From assembly GCA_013399015.1 (NCBI GenBank), contig VWZX01006105.1:62001-126000 (forward strand): a stretch of 64,000 nucleotides of DNA. The letters run 5' to 3'. The position numbers and the translations under genes were made by a program. The DNA is from Galbula dea (taxonomy: Eukaryota > Chordata > Aves > Piciformes > Galbulidae). This document shows, piece after piece, positions 1 to 13,336 of the stretch. Positions within the stretch are counted from its first letter, which is position 1, and each line of letters starts with the position of its first letter. The notes below the pieces were generated by a model that saw only the letters and a program-made list of their open reading frames with translations, was not told where the DNA came from and made no database searches.

Positions 1-2789
1 TTGAAGGTTATAAGAATACCAAAAAGAAGTATCATATGTACTTGTTTTGTTCTTAAAAGTCTTCCTTCAAGAGCTGCTTTTGATTACCATCCTAAATAAG
101 GCACTGGGAGACAAATCTCCACTCTTCACCAGGATGGCTTTTCTTACAAGGCACCACTCCAGACTTCAAGGCAGTGCATATCTGTCCACTTCTGACACAA
201 AGGAAAGATTTGGCTGCCATTCTAATGAGCATTCATCTCTGTCATGTCCTTCTCTACTTTAGTCCTGTTTCATGAGAAAATATCTCAAATATCTGACCCA
301 AATGAAATTACAGAATGACAAGAAGGAGGAGGGAATCACATTCATCACATGAAGATACTGGCAGAAGCAAGGTGGAATGGTGAGTCATATGGCAGGTAAG
401 AAGCATAAACTGATTTGGGGAACATTTCCCATGTTGCAGACTTAACACCAAGCAGTACAAGCTCTCATTATTGTGAGATAAAAATCTAATATTAGTCCTC
501 TAGCATATACTTTTTGCAAAGTTTATTTTAGCCTTCTTTTATGAGGACAGACCAAGAAAACATACAAAACAAGGTAAAGCTGAAAGAGAAGGTGATTTAC
601 TCTACAGCCCCTAGATCTTTTATCACAAGCTGTTTCTTCATTTAACATCTCCACTGTGCCTTTCTCCATAAAGCATTATGGGTTTTCTCTGAATTAAAAT
701 TGAACTGTTTGCTGTTCAATGTGAGGGAGGTTTTTACAAATTATTTAAGGCACATTTTCTGTTTATGGTCCCAGGGCATATTCTAATCACCTTTGTTTAC
801 CCCATATTCCTTTCCTAATTAACTGACAACCTATTAGCATACATTTTTTTTATCCCAGGAGTATTAATTATACATAATTTATATCATAAGCATTTATGCC
901 TTATCAGTCAGCTGAATAAAACATTTACCTGTTTATAGCTACTTGAGGTTAACACTTTTATACCAAAAACTCACCTGAGACTTCCAATCAAATTATCAGG
1001 TTTTTAATTTTCTGTTACATAATGATACTGTATTAGTCATTGTAGTATTTTATCCCTCTCTAGGCTAAACAATTATTTAGTGGAGCAGAGTGTTGGCAGC
1101 ATTAATTAACCAATGATACATGCTCAGTTGAACAATAAGCTGCAAATAATAAAAATGCAAGATGAGATAATGTATAGACCTTCTGTGTTAATTGTATGCT
1201 GGAGAGCAGTACTAAACCCTGCCCTCAACGGTACACATGTAGCTCAATAACACCAATGCATCTGGGGGCAGGCTCTGGCTGACAAGAAAGGACTGAACAT
1301 TGTCACTCTCAGGCTGCTAAATTCATCATGTGGATTTTATTTTTGCCCACTAACACTCAGCCATTTCTGAATGCAAGCTGCACAGGAACCATTTGGGAAA
1401 TACTTCACCTCAGGACAGTAAGTTGACAAAGACATCAAGGAGCAAGGAGCTTTGCATAAATACCAAAAAAAACCCCACAAAGAAACAAAAAAGAAAGAAA
1501 AAGCAGACAATCCACATGTAAAGAAAGCCTGGTATCTTTAGCTTAGGACATTCTCCCAAGCCATATCATTCCTTGGTTGTCCTGTTTGCCCCTTTTTTTT
1601 GCCTCTCACCCCTCATCCTTCTATTTTCTTCTGAGCATTTGGGGTATTTTTCCTCCATCAGACAATGGGCTCATTTCTGACCCTGTGGCTTCCAAGCTGT
1701 ACTCTGTGTACCACTATCAGGCCATGAGGTTGTGGTAATGGTCAGCTGAAGTCTGGTGAAGGGCATACCATGTTGACCTTGTGTTCAGTAAAACCATAGG
1801 CCAGTAGGATACATGGTGGTCCATAGGAACAACCAAGGTTGACAGAAATGCTGCCTGGTTCACCAGCAATATTGAGGGTTGAACAGAAGCTTTGTGGTCC
1901 AAAAAGTGTAGTCCAAACTGTAACACTGTTTTAAATTGCACCAGGTATCACAGGTAATACCAATTTATCACTTAGCAGTTTTTCTGCCTGCATCTTTTTT
2001 AGAATTCTCTCTGCTTACCTGGTGGGTGACAATAAGGATTCCAGGGCTTTTCACTCATCTTAGTCCTTCTGATGCTGCTGAGGCTTTATTTTTCCTGCTG
2101 TAGCAATGCCTTCAAAGGAGACATGTGGCCTTGCTCAGGCAAACATACTGAAAACACTGAGGCAGTAGAGTGGCCACTGAGGACCTACAATCTGGTTCTG
2201 GAATACATTTGATCCAGCTGAAGAAGCCACCAGTGTGCTTGATCTCAGAGAAGGTACACAAGATGATATTTATGAATATCTTCTATCTGTGCATTTAACA
2301 CATAAAATTATTTCAAGACCATCGACATGCAATTTTGGCAATTTATCCCCATATGCTTAATATTGTACAATCACTCTTAAGAAAGGTTTTGAACCACGAC
2401 TTTACAAGTCTGTTGCAACTGTCTCTCAGAAGTTAAATGAATGGAGAAGAACATCTTCCTTCCCAAGGAAGTCACAAGGTCAACTTTCAGGTCAATTTCA
2501 GCTGCTTGAAATCAAACATCTTGTTCTACAGCAAGGTGTTTAGGTGGCTTCATTTTTACCTAGGTGCATCACATAAAGCAATCAAGATTTTACAAAAATA
2601 AATCTTGACTCAAGTCCCGGGGAGTGATAAAGCCTTGAGCAGTTTTACATGCAACGTTTAGTTTCCAGAGCCTTCAGCTATCAGAGTGCTGACTGAAAGA
2701 TCTCGAAGTTCTCTGCCCCTCAATGAGCAACGAGCCTGTTTTAAAATGGAGATGTGATCCCTTCTTTACTTTCGTGGGTCCAAAGTCTC
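1..2789. other. AT-rich non-coding DNA, no gene seen
   Basis: No exon-like open frame or repeat family was recognised. The stretch at about 840-1200 is very AT-rich, with several homeodomain-type TAAT cores (including ATTAATTAA near 1103) and AACAAT SOX-like words. That composition is common in vertebrate conserved non-coding elements, but conservation cannot be judged here. A short A-rich run lies near 1465-1505. The segment leads into the CpG island that follows. Confidence 0.6.
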
Positions 2790-3250
2790 TCTCCGAGAAG
2801 CGGAGTGAACGCTTAGCCGCATCGCTGCACCGCCTCCCGATCGAGCCTGTGCTCCCAGCGCCGCGGGCCTGTCCCAACGCTGCCGGCGTCCGTCTGGCGC
2901 CGCGGCCGCCCTGCGTCGGCAAGCCGCCGCGCGGTGCCGCGCTGCTTCGAGGCGGGCCGGGCCCCGGGCTGGCAGGCGGTCCCGCCAGCTGGCGCGGCAG
3001 GCAGGCTGCCCGGCCGCTCGCCCGCGCTGGCCGCCCGCCGCCGCCGCCTGCCAAGCCCGGCTGGCAACTGACTGCTGCCCGGCCGCGCCTGGACCCAGGC
3101 CTCAGCCCTGTTCCGCTCCTGCCCCTCGTCTTCCCGCTTTCCCTTCGGAGCTGTCCCACTCAGGCAGAGCCTCGTTCACTCGTTTAAGCGGTTTGCTTGT
3201 CTTCTTTCCTGCTGCACGCCTCCTGCAGGAAAATTCGCCGACCTTACGCT
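2790..3250. promoter_or_regulatory. CpG island, candidate promoter or first exon
   Basis: GC content and CpG density rise abruptly here, with a core at about 2830-3130, while the flanking kilobases are AT-rich and nearly CpG-free. The core has dense CGCCGCGG-type words, a GGCGGG Sp1-like box inside the GGCGGGCCGGGCCCCGGG stretch near 2951, and an E2F-like TTCCCGC near 3131. No TATA box or clear initiator was seen. In birds such islands usually mark the start sites of broadly expressed, developmental or neuronal genes, or of long non-coding RNAs. Open frames of about 154 codons (plus) and 161 codons (minus) cross it. Both are low-complexity Ala, Gly, Pro and Arg strings caused by the lack of stops in GC-rich DNA, so neither is called. 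The gene and the direction of transcription are unknown. Confidence 0.75.
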
Positions 3251-6200
3251 CATCACCGTGATTAAGAATTCTGTTGCTATTTTCTCCAGCTCAATTAAAG
3301 AATAAGCCATAGCGAAACTGCACTTTTGGGAAAAATACCCAATTTTCAGGATCTTTCCTGAAAGATACTGACATTGAATATTTCATAAAAAGTAAAAGAG
3401 AGGCCTAGGGGCCTGTACCGTTTGATGCCCAAGTCTGCTCAAACATTGTTAGTGACTGTGCTTCCTCATATACTCCTCTTAAACAAAACTAAAATAACAC
3501 AAAAGCTACCCTTTCAGCCTCAGAGTCCAGAAATGGAGGAACCCCAAACTGATCATTTTTATCATTACGATCAGTTCTTCAGCAGCTTACAGCACTTGTG
3601 TTAGTCTGTGCTCAGCTGAACCTAGACACGATGTTGTGTCTTTTGCTGTAAGAGCCAAAAATTCAAATTATTTCAGAAAAAGTCAAAAAGCACATGAGGA
3701 TCTCCTGGAAGAAGAAGATTCACACCTTGAATAACAGAGCCTGCTCCTTGAGAAGGCAATGCCTCTGGTCCAGCTCATTGGAAACCTGCATTGGCACAAA
3801 TTAACCTTACCCCGTTTGGTGAGTACAGACATAAGATACAGGAATTATTTGCTTCCCATTTTGACTGCTCCCTAATGTTCTGTGTAGTAAACCAAATATT
3901 TATGTTCCAGAATGAAAGCCAAATTAAAAAAAAATCCAGCAAATTAAAGTCTTCAAGAATTACAGTACAATATTAATTAACTCAGACTATTTTTAAGGTT
4001 GGCATATGCCATTATATGGAGTATTGAAATATCTTACAGTATTCTGGGTCTTCTGATTGTATTTTATGATTGAAGTAACATTACTGGCTTTTAATATTAA
4101 AATCAGTTTCACTTAAAATGCCTGAAAGAAGCATTTCGTTCCTTTTGTCTTAAGAAGCTAATGTCTGTCAGTATTTAGGGTATGATGTGTAGAGGGAAAC
4201 CTGTTTTACATGACCAAGAAATAAAAACAGTAGTTGTCACAGGAGAAGATCAGTTAGTAAGGGGCTATCCACAACACGTAGGCAGCAATTCGAGATGTTT
4301 TCAAAAGTCAAAACTTTGAGCCTTGTGCAATTCATTAGTTTACTATGAATACTGAAATATTTCTCATTTCTCCTGATGAAGTAACTCCTGAAGTAACACT
4401 AAAGTAGAAATCTCAACTTCCAATGTAAAACCAGCAGCTTTGTAGCCCTCACACCTGTGTTAAACAGGTTGAAACATACCACACAAACTGAAATCAGAAA
4501 ATAGATTTTAGGAAATATTTTACAGTTTTTAAGTTTTGTGATTACTGAGAGCTTAAGGTTGATAGTATTACATAATCCCAGTCTGTAATAATATTTCCCT
4601 GGAAAATACTATGGAAGGTACACATGGACAGTACAAAAACATAACAGAGATCCCAGTAACATTATAAATAACCTTGTAAAGGTTTAACCCAGCAGGCAGC
4701 TAAACATCATATGACCACTAGCACAGTTAAGAAAGAAGGATCACAGACTCAATAAACACTATGTAGAGGAAGAAGATGCCAATCCACAGCACACTAACTT
4801 TTCAATAGAAAACTTGTACTATGTTATATAGGCTACAGAGAAAATTAAGCCATTTGAGTACCTTGCTTCTGTCCCTCAGTATATTCTTTGGCTGTTCAAT
4901 GGACTATGAAATCTGTGTGTTTCTTTAATAGCTGGAGATGTTAGGTACTGCATGCTCAGAACATTCAGTTCTGACAAAGTATTTTCAATGAAAAACAGTA
5001 GCAGGAAATCTGGAAGCTTCCTTCACATCCACCTTGGGACATAGAGGTCCTGTTCACCCGCTTTTTGTTATTTATCTCTTTTTATCTTGTATTGTCCATT
5101 CTTGGTTCTTCCCCCAGGTTTTGTCCTCTTCTTCCTCTCTTAATATTTGCCTTTCAATCTTATGTTTGCATTCTCAAGTCCTTTGGTGAATTGGTTTAAA
5201 ATTCCCCACCCAAATAGCAGCTCTTCTCTTTTCGTTAGCTGCCTCCAGGAGCTGACAGCAGAGCAATCTAGATGAAACAATTGCTTTCAAATAGGCCCTT
5301 TTGGATTCTGTTCGTGCAGGAAGGGAATCCCAATAACCCTTCTGGAAACTCTGTGGACTTTTCCAATTCCCAATGAAATCTATGAAGAGACTCTAACTTC
5401 ATAGCCTAATCCATCAGAAATTCGTGTTAGCAGCTGCTGAACCACAAATGTTTGGCTGCTCTACAGACCACATATGGTAGCTGATGCTTCGATAATGAGT
5501 GAGAGATCTCTTGTCCACATCAGCTGTACAAAGCTTAATTATATTTCACCTTGCCCCTTTCCCAGAAATAGGTCAGCCACATGGAAGATAAACTAATATC
5601 ACTGGACAAAGGATGATGGAAGACCATTAGTCATTGCATATATTACTAAAAACAAGGAGAAAAATTCAGTTTCTAGTGAACAGCTTTTCCTAATATTGCC
5701 TCCTCTGCTGAATAACAGTAGGTGAAGGTATATCTTTCCACAATTGGTTTTCTTTTTTCAGTACTCTCTTGTAAGACATGTTTTTGTGTTGGTCAAACAG
5801 ATTTCCTGTTTCTTTGAAAAGTCATACAATTTACGCTGGGAATTTGTGCCTATCCTGATTCCTGTTCCAGAACCACTCAAACTGAGAGAACTGAGTACAT
5901 TCCTTTGTATGAAAGTGTATGAAGCTAAACTGGGGTATTATGAAAAACAGTTCAGAAAGCCAGTAGAAAGCTGTATCTAAAATCATATTCTCATTTCAGA
6001 TAAAGCCTGAGACAAAAGGGACATAGGTAAACACAGCTGCAACATTTTTAAGCATATAATCAAAGGCACAAAAAAATATTGGAAAACTATGTCTGAGCTG
6101 CACAGAGTCACTTGGAGGTCCTTCACAAATGTAGAAGAATTGGCTTCACCTACAGCCCTTAACTACTCCAGCTGGTCATTACCTGACCACTGAAGCCCTT

Positions 6201-8210
6201 TGGACAAGTCAGTAGTGTTTAAATAATCCACATCCAGACACTGTCTTACACCTTCCTTAGTGAACTGCCATACAAATGCCTGGTACAATTAATTAACACT
6301 GGGACCAAAACCAGAGTCCCCAGCTTCCAAAGCAAATGTTCAGCCATGTACTCAAAAGCACAGCTCCAATGGCAGATGCCAATTTACACTCTGTTTTATT
6401 AAACTTCCACAGTGTTTAGAATCACTAAGTCACAGTGGATCTGGCATGTCATGTGATGAACCTTAGTGAGCATTTTCTTACCCACTCTCACACAATTGTA
6501 AGACTGTATTGCTAATTCCTCTGAGACATTTCTGTTTTACTCCAAATCATATGTAAAGATGTGAAGCTTGACAACATATGTAACAGTGCCTGAGCTGAAT
6601 CAAGACGTGTCTGCCTGCATATGTGTGTGTGTGTCTGCTTTCCTTCTAAAAGTTTGATTTTTGTTTCTTTTTTTTTTCATGACACTACCTGAGAGCACCC
6701 TTAATGTGCTTGCCTCCAGCTGTAGACAGCTATAGTCAGCTTAGCTTTGGAGCCACAATTCACCCTCATTTACTTGTGGTCATAAGAAAGTTAAGTTTCA
6801 AAGACAAACTGATTGTCTGGGTTGTCCGTTTATTCAACAAACTGATGCAGTGACCTCTAGAAGGCAGTTTGACCTACTCCAAACTTAACTGTCAAAGAGA
6901 AAGAAGGCCATTTGCTCTGAGGTGGCCCATCTCTGTCTGCTGAGCATTAACCTAGTCTAGATACCACCTTACAAATAAACAGGTCTTTTTCAGATACCAT
7001 GAATCACCTGAGAGGCATCCCAGCTTTACATGCTATTTGGCTTTCAAGTAATACCTGAGTTTTGTAATTTCATATTGATTTTCCATCTATAAATAGGGGC
7101 AGAGCAAAAAAAGTAAGAAAAGTACATTTCAGGATATAATTTCAATTATGTTCAAACACTATATACAGTTTAAGGAGAACAGCCACAGGTAACTTCTAGA
7201 AATGAGCAAAAATTTCTTTTTTTTAGTTTTCTATTGATGTTCTTTACAGGAAAAAAAATAATTAATGAAATACTGCTTGGACTCCATGCAGCCAGAGGTA
7301 ATACCTGCTTGTTGGCTTCTCTTAGCCCTTCTTGGTCCATCAGTGGGAGAGGAAAATAGTTGTTTAATTGAGACCTTTGTTCTCTTTTCTTCTACCTTCT
7401 TGAAAGAAGCAATAGCAATGAACATCTTTTTAAGGAATCTCAGATGTGTAAATTAATCAAAAGAGTGTTTGCAGCAAGGTGGGGACTCAACATTATAATC
7501 AGAATTACTTAGGTTTTAACACCAACCCAGACACCCTGAGCTCTCTTTGTACCCCTTAGTAGAGAGAAATGGGCACTTTTATAGTGTGATTTGTGTGTTG
7601 TCCTTTAGAATGAGATGAAACTTTGCCCTTTGGAGGAGCTAATTTCTCTTTTTTTGATGAAAAAGGAAGCTTATGATGAATAAATCAGTTACAGAGATCT
7701 TAAATATACACAGCATTTGATCCAGTGAGTCTGTGGGTCACGGGGAAGGATCAATTTCATTTCTAACCACTTCCTACATGAATTGAGATAAATGAAAATA
7801 ATAATAGCCACACAAAGGGTTTTCTCAAACAGCCACTGTGATTTAAGTTGTCACTATGCCTAAATAACCATTCAGGTCACGAGATACAACTATCTACTTT
7901 AGGGTGAGCTGAATGTTTTCTTTTCTTCATTGACTAAATTGCTATTTAGGTTGCATTACCCTTATTGTTCAGATCATATGCACTCCATCTTTCCCCGTGG
8001 GACCTCAGACACCTGCCTCACATGTGGGCAGTGCATTGAGGGGAATGGATCTGAAGCCAACCACGTATTATTGTTAAATGTTCAAATTTTGCAGCACATA
8101 ATTATGATCTCAGCAGGCCTAAAGACCAAATCCTACCTGTTATCTGGGATTACCCAATATAATTCATCCCAGTTCATATCATAATTTCATAATAAGAATA
8201 ATTTCAGTAG
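3251..8210. other. AT-rich non-coding DNA, no gene seen
   Basis: No exon, RNA gene or recognisable mobile element was found. Only minor simple sequence is present: a short GT run near 6619-6636 and a T-rich run near 6664-6680. If the CpG island to the left fires rightward, this would be intron 1 or the downstream flank, but no exon can be supported. Confidence 0.55.
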
Positions 8211-8290
8211 TATCAATTGATGTTATAGCATATATCAATGTGTTTCTATATCAATTGATGTTATAGCATATATCAATGTGTTTCTATATC
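8211..8290. repeat. Perfect 38-bp tandem duplication
   Basis: The unit at 8211-8248 is repeated without a mismatch at 8249-8286, and the first four bases of a third copy follow (8287-8290). The unit starts TATCAATTGATG and ends GTGTTTCTA. It contains the palindrome TCAATTGA and a second ATCAAT. Absence of mismatches suggests a recent slippage or duplication event, and copy number may vary between individuals. Confidence 0.95.
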
Positions 8291-9299
8291 AGGTACATCA
8301 CAAGATTCAGTCTTCCATTTGTAATACACAGAATAACATGAGAGCAGTTTTTGTCACCAAAACTGGTGAACATTTTAAATCATCCTGTACTCCTAAAGCA
8401 CTAGCCCTTTAAAGAACCTTTTCTAGATTTGTAAAGTAAAAATGTGACTCTTGGTTCCCACATATTTAGAAGTTTACAGGTTATTGAAATAACATAATCT
8501 GGAAATAAGTATGGTCAAGTAGCATAGCGCAATAATTTCATTTTAGTTCATTTCTAGCTTATATTTGTTTATAAAGTGTCTTGTTGTTTTAACATCTGTT
8601 GCTTTGTAGATGTAATTACCACTTCAGATCTTCTATTTTGTTTTAAAATAATCTTGAGCCAACAGAGGTTTTTTGTTTGTCCTCTTTTTCCATTCATAGC
8701 TGTAGGTGACAGAGCAAACCACATTCTTCTCCAGTATCTGATCCCACCTAAGCCAGATCCTCTGATTACCCCATTCTCACAGAACAGCAAGATCTGTCTT
8801 TGTCTCTGCTGTAAAACTTGCCAGGTGCACTGTCCTGACTTATTCATAAGACTTGGCTTTCTCTTTCAAGTTCTACCATAACATCTTTGACAGTGTTTAC
8901 ATATGATATTGAAAGTTTCTTTATAATGTTAATAGTTACAAAAAAGATATTAAAATGTTCCTAGTAGAAGATATCTTTGCTAGCAGAGGTTGCCTATTCT
9001 TCTACACTGGCAAACTTGTTTTCTGATAATAAGATCACTGCTCATTGGATGTGTTTCAAAGATTTCAGTGGCATCTATAATGCATATTTAATGTAAATGC
9101 TCCCATCATTAAAACTACTCTGATGGTATTCCTGAAAATTGTGTCAGTGTGCCAGCAGAAGGCAAGAGAGAGAGGAGGAGGAGAGAGCAAGAGCTGTCTG
9201 GATTTCTTTCTAGCACCTATCTTACAGTCTTAAAAAATCCACTAGCATCCAGATTTCTTGAGAACATGAGACACTCTTGGAGCAGCTCATCGTGTCTCA
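8291..9299. other. Non-coding DNA, no gene seen
   Basis: No recognised element. A purine-rich GAGAGAGGAGGAGGAGAGAG-like patch lies near 9164-9190. Frames of 92 codons (minus) and 101 codons (plus) overlap near 8570-8880, but neither resembles a known protein and opposed frames of this size are expected by chance. Confidence 0.5.
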
Positions 9300-9585
9300 T
9301 TCCCTTTTCCATCTACACCATGATGTCTTCTAATTGTTTCTTTAATGACCTCTGTGTTTTTGCCTTAGCTATCTGCCTAGTAAGCCATTCCACACATTTA
9401 TGATTCGCTGCTTGAAAAAAAATGCTTCCTGACATCTGTTCTGAATTTGTTTTTCTTTAATTTTCATTTATGCTCTCTCATTCTATCATCTGTGTTGGGC
9501 TGAAAATAGGAACCCATGTTGACATTTTCTGAACCATTTAAATTTTATGTTCTTTAATTAAAAAATCCCTCTCAACTAGACAGAA
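9300..9585 (-). mobile_element. Ancient CR1-clade LINE relic (reverse transcriptase C-terminus)
   Basis: Read on the minus strand, this resembles the last part of the ORF2 protein of old CR1/L3-like LINEs. It encodes a degraded leucine-arginine-glycine segment, then QPNTDDR followed by a charged KL-type stretch, then a Lys-Arg-Thr-Asp run before FF, and later a WL-type segment. This order matches the family's ...NTDDRTRGH..KL..FRTD.RK.FF... block. Stops and frameshifts break it throughout, so it is a dead fossil. The family is established; membership is inferred from memory of its consensus. It looks much older than the CR1 copies at 35 and 41 kb and may be shared across birds, turtles and crocodilians. 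Confidence 0.65.
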
Positions 9586-12500
9586 GTCTAACCTGGTGGT
9601 AGAGAATATAATATTGTATTTAAAACAAAATATTACTTTTAGAAACATAAAAATTCATTTATACATATGTTTAATATTCCATAGATCAACTCATTAGTGT
9701 CTCCTAAAAAGAAAATTCCAACATTTACTAAGGTTCACTCATGAAGAGGGCAGAAAAAGAGCTAAAACCACTAAAAAGTGCCAAGACCTAAGTGGGTTTT
9801 TTTGGTATTGTTTGTGATGTCCTTTTATTTTATGGCTTTATTCTTCTTTTGATGTCCTAATGTTGTGAGCATCATTGGAACAACAGTTTTCCCTTAGTCA
9901 GATAGCCACATTAAGAGTCCAATTTAAAAAAATTGCCTTTTCAAAGTTAGATTTTTTAAAAGATATCTCAATCTGGACTGTCACAGACTGGAACATCGTC
10001 TCAGTCCCATTTCAGAGAAGGAAATAATTACATTTCTGTTTGAGAGCTATCAGTAACTTCAGTCACCAGAGCTTTGGTGACAACATTGGGCTGTTCCAAG
10101 CTCAAGATCTTCACACTGTATGTTGCCTGACTGGTGAATGCTGTGAATTTATTTAGGACCATGTTGTTCAGTATACATTTACTTCCTTCTGCTAATCCCC
10201 CTCTACTTTTCAGTCATTACTTTTTCTTCTTCCCTTTTGCAAAACAATGACTAAAGTGTCAAGATGACCCTAATGCTCTAAAGATTCACTCACCACAGCC
10301 AAAAATGGTATTAGCACTAAAAGTGATTTTAGTTTCAACCATCTGATGTAACTAACAAACAAATTTCTTATCAGTTCTTCCACTTGGTATCCTCAAGCAA
10401 ACTTTTTATGCCATAGGTCCTGAGGAGCACTGACTATTGGAGCCTGGTATACAAGCAGCCTCCTTGGGAAAGACCAAAACAATAACTCAAACTGTAGCTG
10501 TGAAAAAAAAATGTAGCTGATGATGGTGAAAGTCCTCTCCTGAGACTCAGTGCCATTTTGATACCTCTGAATGTTGTTAAGAAGTAATATACTATTGGAT
10601 AAATTCTGTAGCAAAAATCTCACTTATTGAAAGCACAACAGTTCTCATTAGTACATTGAATACAGAAAGAAGGAAAAAACCTGAAGATTGTAAAGCTTCA
10701 AAAAACTGAATTAGAAATTTGACCATTCTGAATAATTTCTTTCTGTTACTAGTTACGCAAATACCAATTGGTAATTTTGCCAGATATTTCTGAGAGAGTA
10801 ATTGATTTGGGAAAGGGGAACCAGGTCCTGGCACTTCCCTAAGCCTGTATGCAGTATGAAAAAAAGACCTTTTTTTCTTTGTGTGAAGATTAGAACTATC
10901 CCAAAAGGCAAAGGCCAAAGCATGTGTCATTTGCTTTGACCTGAAGGGCACAGGTGAGACAAAAGGCAAACTCTAACCCCTCGCAACCAATTCAAGCAGT
11001 GACTTTTTCTGTTTCACTTTAGCACCTTTCTGCTTAGATGCTACCATCCTTCTGCCAAACCCTTATTGCCTTTCTTTTTCCTAAATGTGTGTTCTGATGA
11101 GGTCATGTATTATTATCCAAACAGATAATAGGGCCCAGAAGTTTTGGTGTGCCATGTTTGAATGCCATATATCCTGCAGAATTTTGCAGTTTCTGCTGCT
11201 TTTGGGCCAAGTGCCTCTGCTAAGCCTGTATCAGTGGAGTTTAGAGCAGTTTCAGAAAGTTACACAGAAACAAAGGGATGCAGAATCATTTTAACAGAAC
11301 AAGAAGCAATAGCCATCTCAACAGTTTTCCAGGGTAATTTGGCTTGATGCTTATGCCTAAAATTCATTTTGTTGGAGTGACTGATCTTCAGTAGGTCTGT
11401 GTAATGAATGGACATGTAGGTTAATGTCAATGTGCTGCTAGAGGCAGAAGCCAAAAATTCTCTTTAATGTCGCCTCATTAGGAAGCCCCCGTGTAAGCAT
11501 ATTTCCCGGAATACTGTGAGAATCTGTGTGCCAGAGCTGGTGGGAGGGATCCTCCACCAGCTGCCAAACATGACATTTCTGGACAGGCTGCTGAACCCTC
11601 AGCAGGTGACATCTGTGAAGCAGCCTTTCATCTTCCTGTCTCTCAATGGCTGGATACCTGCATGGGGCAGAGATCCCAGAGAGGCTCTATGAATGCAGCC
11701 TGTCTCTTTCTCCCAGCTGGGCTTCTACAGCCACAGGCTGAAGATCCCAGAATTTGAGCTTCCAGTGTCAACATCTGCTCTCAGAGCCTCTTTTGTCCAT
11801 TTCTGTCTTTATGTGCTGACAGCTAAAGCCTGGTCCAGCCAATATAAACCTTCTGTAATCAACAAAACACAATCTACTGACTGTTTACAGCTTACAAGCA
11901 ATAGGTATCTATTTTAACTTCTGTAGTGTATTTAACTGAATAGGAGAGTGATGAACCAGCAGAAAAGGTTGAGGAGTTTAGAAATTTTTAAATTGCTGTA
12001 AAAAAAGGGAAAGCTTCAAAGCATGATCTGAGTGAAAATTTGCTGAGCTGCTGAAAAAGCAAACAGTTCTTTTCACAAAATTCCAGGTGATGCTAAATGT
12101 AATTTATTCATCACAATTAATGTTATCTCAATGCATACCAAATGAATTGCTAATCATTGGCCATCTTGGTTTTAAATGTTACCTATCCATCTGTCTGTTT
12201 TGCGACAGGTATGTTTCACAACATATGTTTCTTTTGGCTGTTTAAGTGCCAGCAGCAAAGGCATAGTCACCCATCAGAAGGCCATTCAAATAAATAATAA
12301 GCAAAAAATTGCTTAAGAGTATTTCTATGTCTTTGCTAGATACTTCTGGTTTACTTTCCTTTATGAAGGAAGCAAGTTTTTAGCTCAGTGCTGGATAAAT
12401 GTTGTGGCCAAAGTATAAGAACAGCAAACATAGGCCTGGACACTTCTTAATTCTGCCACAATTAACCTGGCCTGTGAGCCTTTCATAACAGAAAGAGAAT

Positions 12501-13249
12501 ATAAGTAAGTGTTTAGGCATTGAAATGCCATGAAATTTCAAATTGAATAGAGGTCCTAAATAATCTTTAAATAAATCAATCACAGCCTTTGGGCTGTTTT
12601 TGTTTGGTGTTTGTAAAATGAGCATGCCAGCAAGCCTTCAATTGTGGTAACTAACTTATGGCCATTCATAATCTGTATTGGGAACCTTGGACTAAAGAGG
12701 CTCAGTAACTGTGAGGTGTAACAGTCTTCAGGAAGCTGATCCTTCTCACACTAGTGAAACAGTCTGATGGCATTTTCTGCTAACAGTTCTCTTCAGCTCA
12801 TCAGTGCCAGAATTCACTAAACCACACATACTAGTTGGTATGGACATGGCAGTGCTTGACAGGGAACATTGCCCTATGCACCAAATGCAATCTGTGTGTA
12901 GCTAAATACTCAGCCTGGCCTGGCTCTTCAGCAGGGCCACAATACCTACACCTCTGCACCTACAGCCTGGCTCAGCAGCCCCTGAGAGCAATAATAAAGA
13001 ACTGACTCTTAACATAAAGAAAGGCTAGAAGCTTGAAAAGGGTACACCTTAGAAGGCCAGCTGGGAGCAGGCTAGGTACCAAGAAGTATCCTCACTACAG
13101 GAAGATAATGAGCTTCTACCTCAATGTAGTTTAGAAAACAAGACTAAACACCTGGATGGTGTATGCAATAGGAATAGAAAAAAGGTGATGTGACCAGACT
13201 TGTAATCCTAACAAATAACTTTGTTTTATGTTGTGGCTAAAACAATCAC
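9586..13249. other. Non-coding DNA, no gene seen
   Basis: Nothing coding was recognised. The part at about 11470-11770 is richer in G and C than its neighbours and has a run of CAG/CTG words, but no family or exon could be assigned. The part at about 12890-13080 carries AATAATAAAG, a possible polyadenylation signal, after a pyrimidine-rich stretch; this could be the remnant of an LTR or transcript end, but the evidence is weak. Confidence 0.5.
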
Positions 13250-13336
13250 AAAGATACTTACATAAGTATATATATCTATATATATATAGATACTTACATA
13301 AGTGTATATATATATATATATCTATATATAAATAGA
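13250..13336. repeat. TA-rich microsatellite inside a direct repeat
   Basis: A 16-base word, AGATACTTACATAAGT, occurs at about 13252-13267 and again at about 13288-13303. Each copy is followed by a TATATATA run with an interrupting TCTATA. The array is therefore a duplicated compound unit, not a plain TA run. The TA strings can extrude cruciforms and are prone to length change. Confidence 0.9.

Noticed and set aside
2674..3187. Long open frames on both strands of the CpG island
   Set aside because: GC-rich DNA lacks stop codons on both strands. The translations are Ala, Gly, Pro and Arg low-complexity strings with no known domain.
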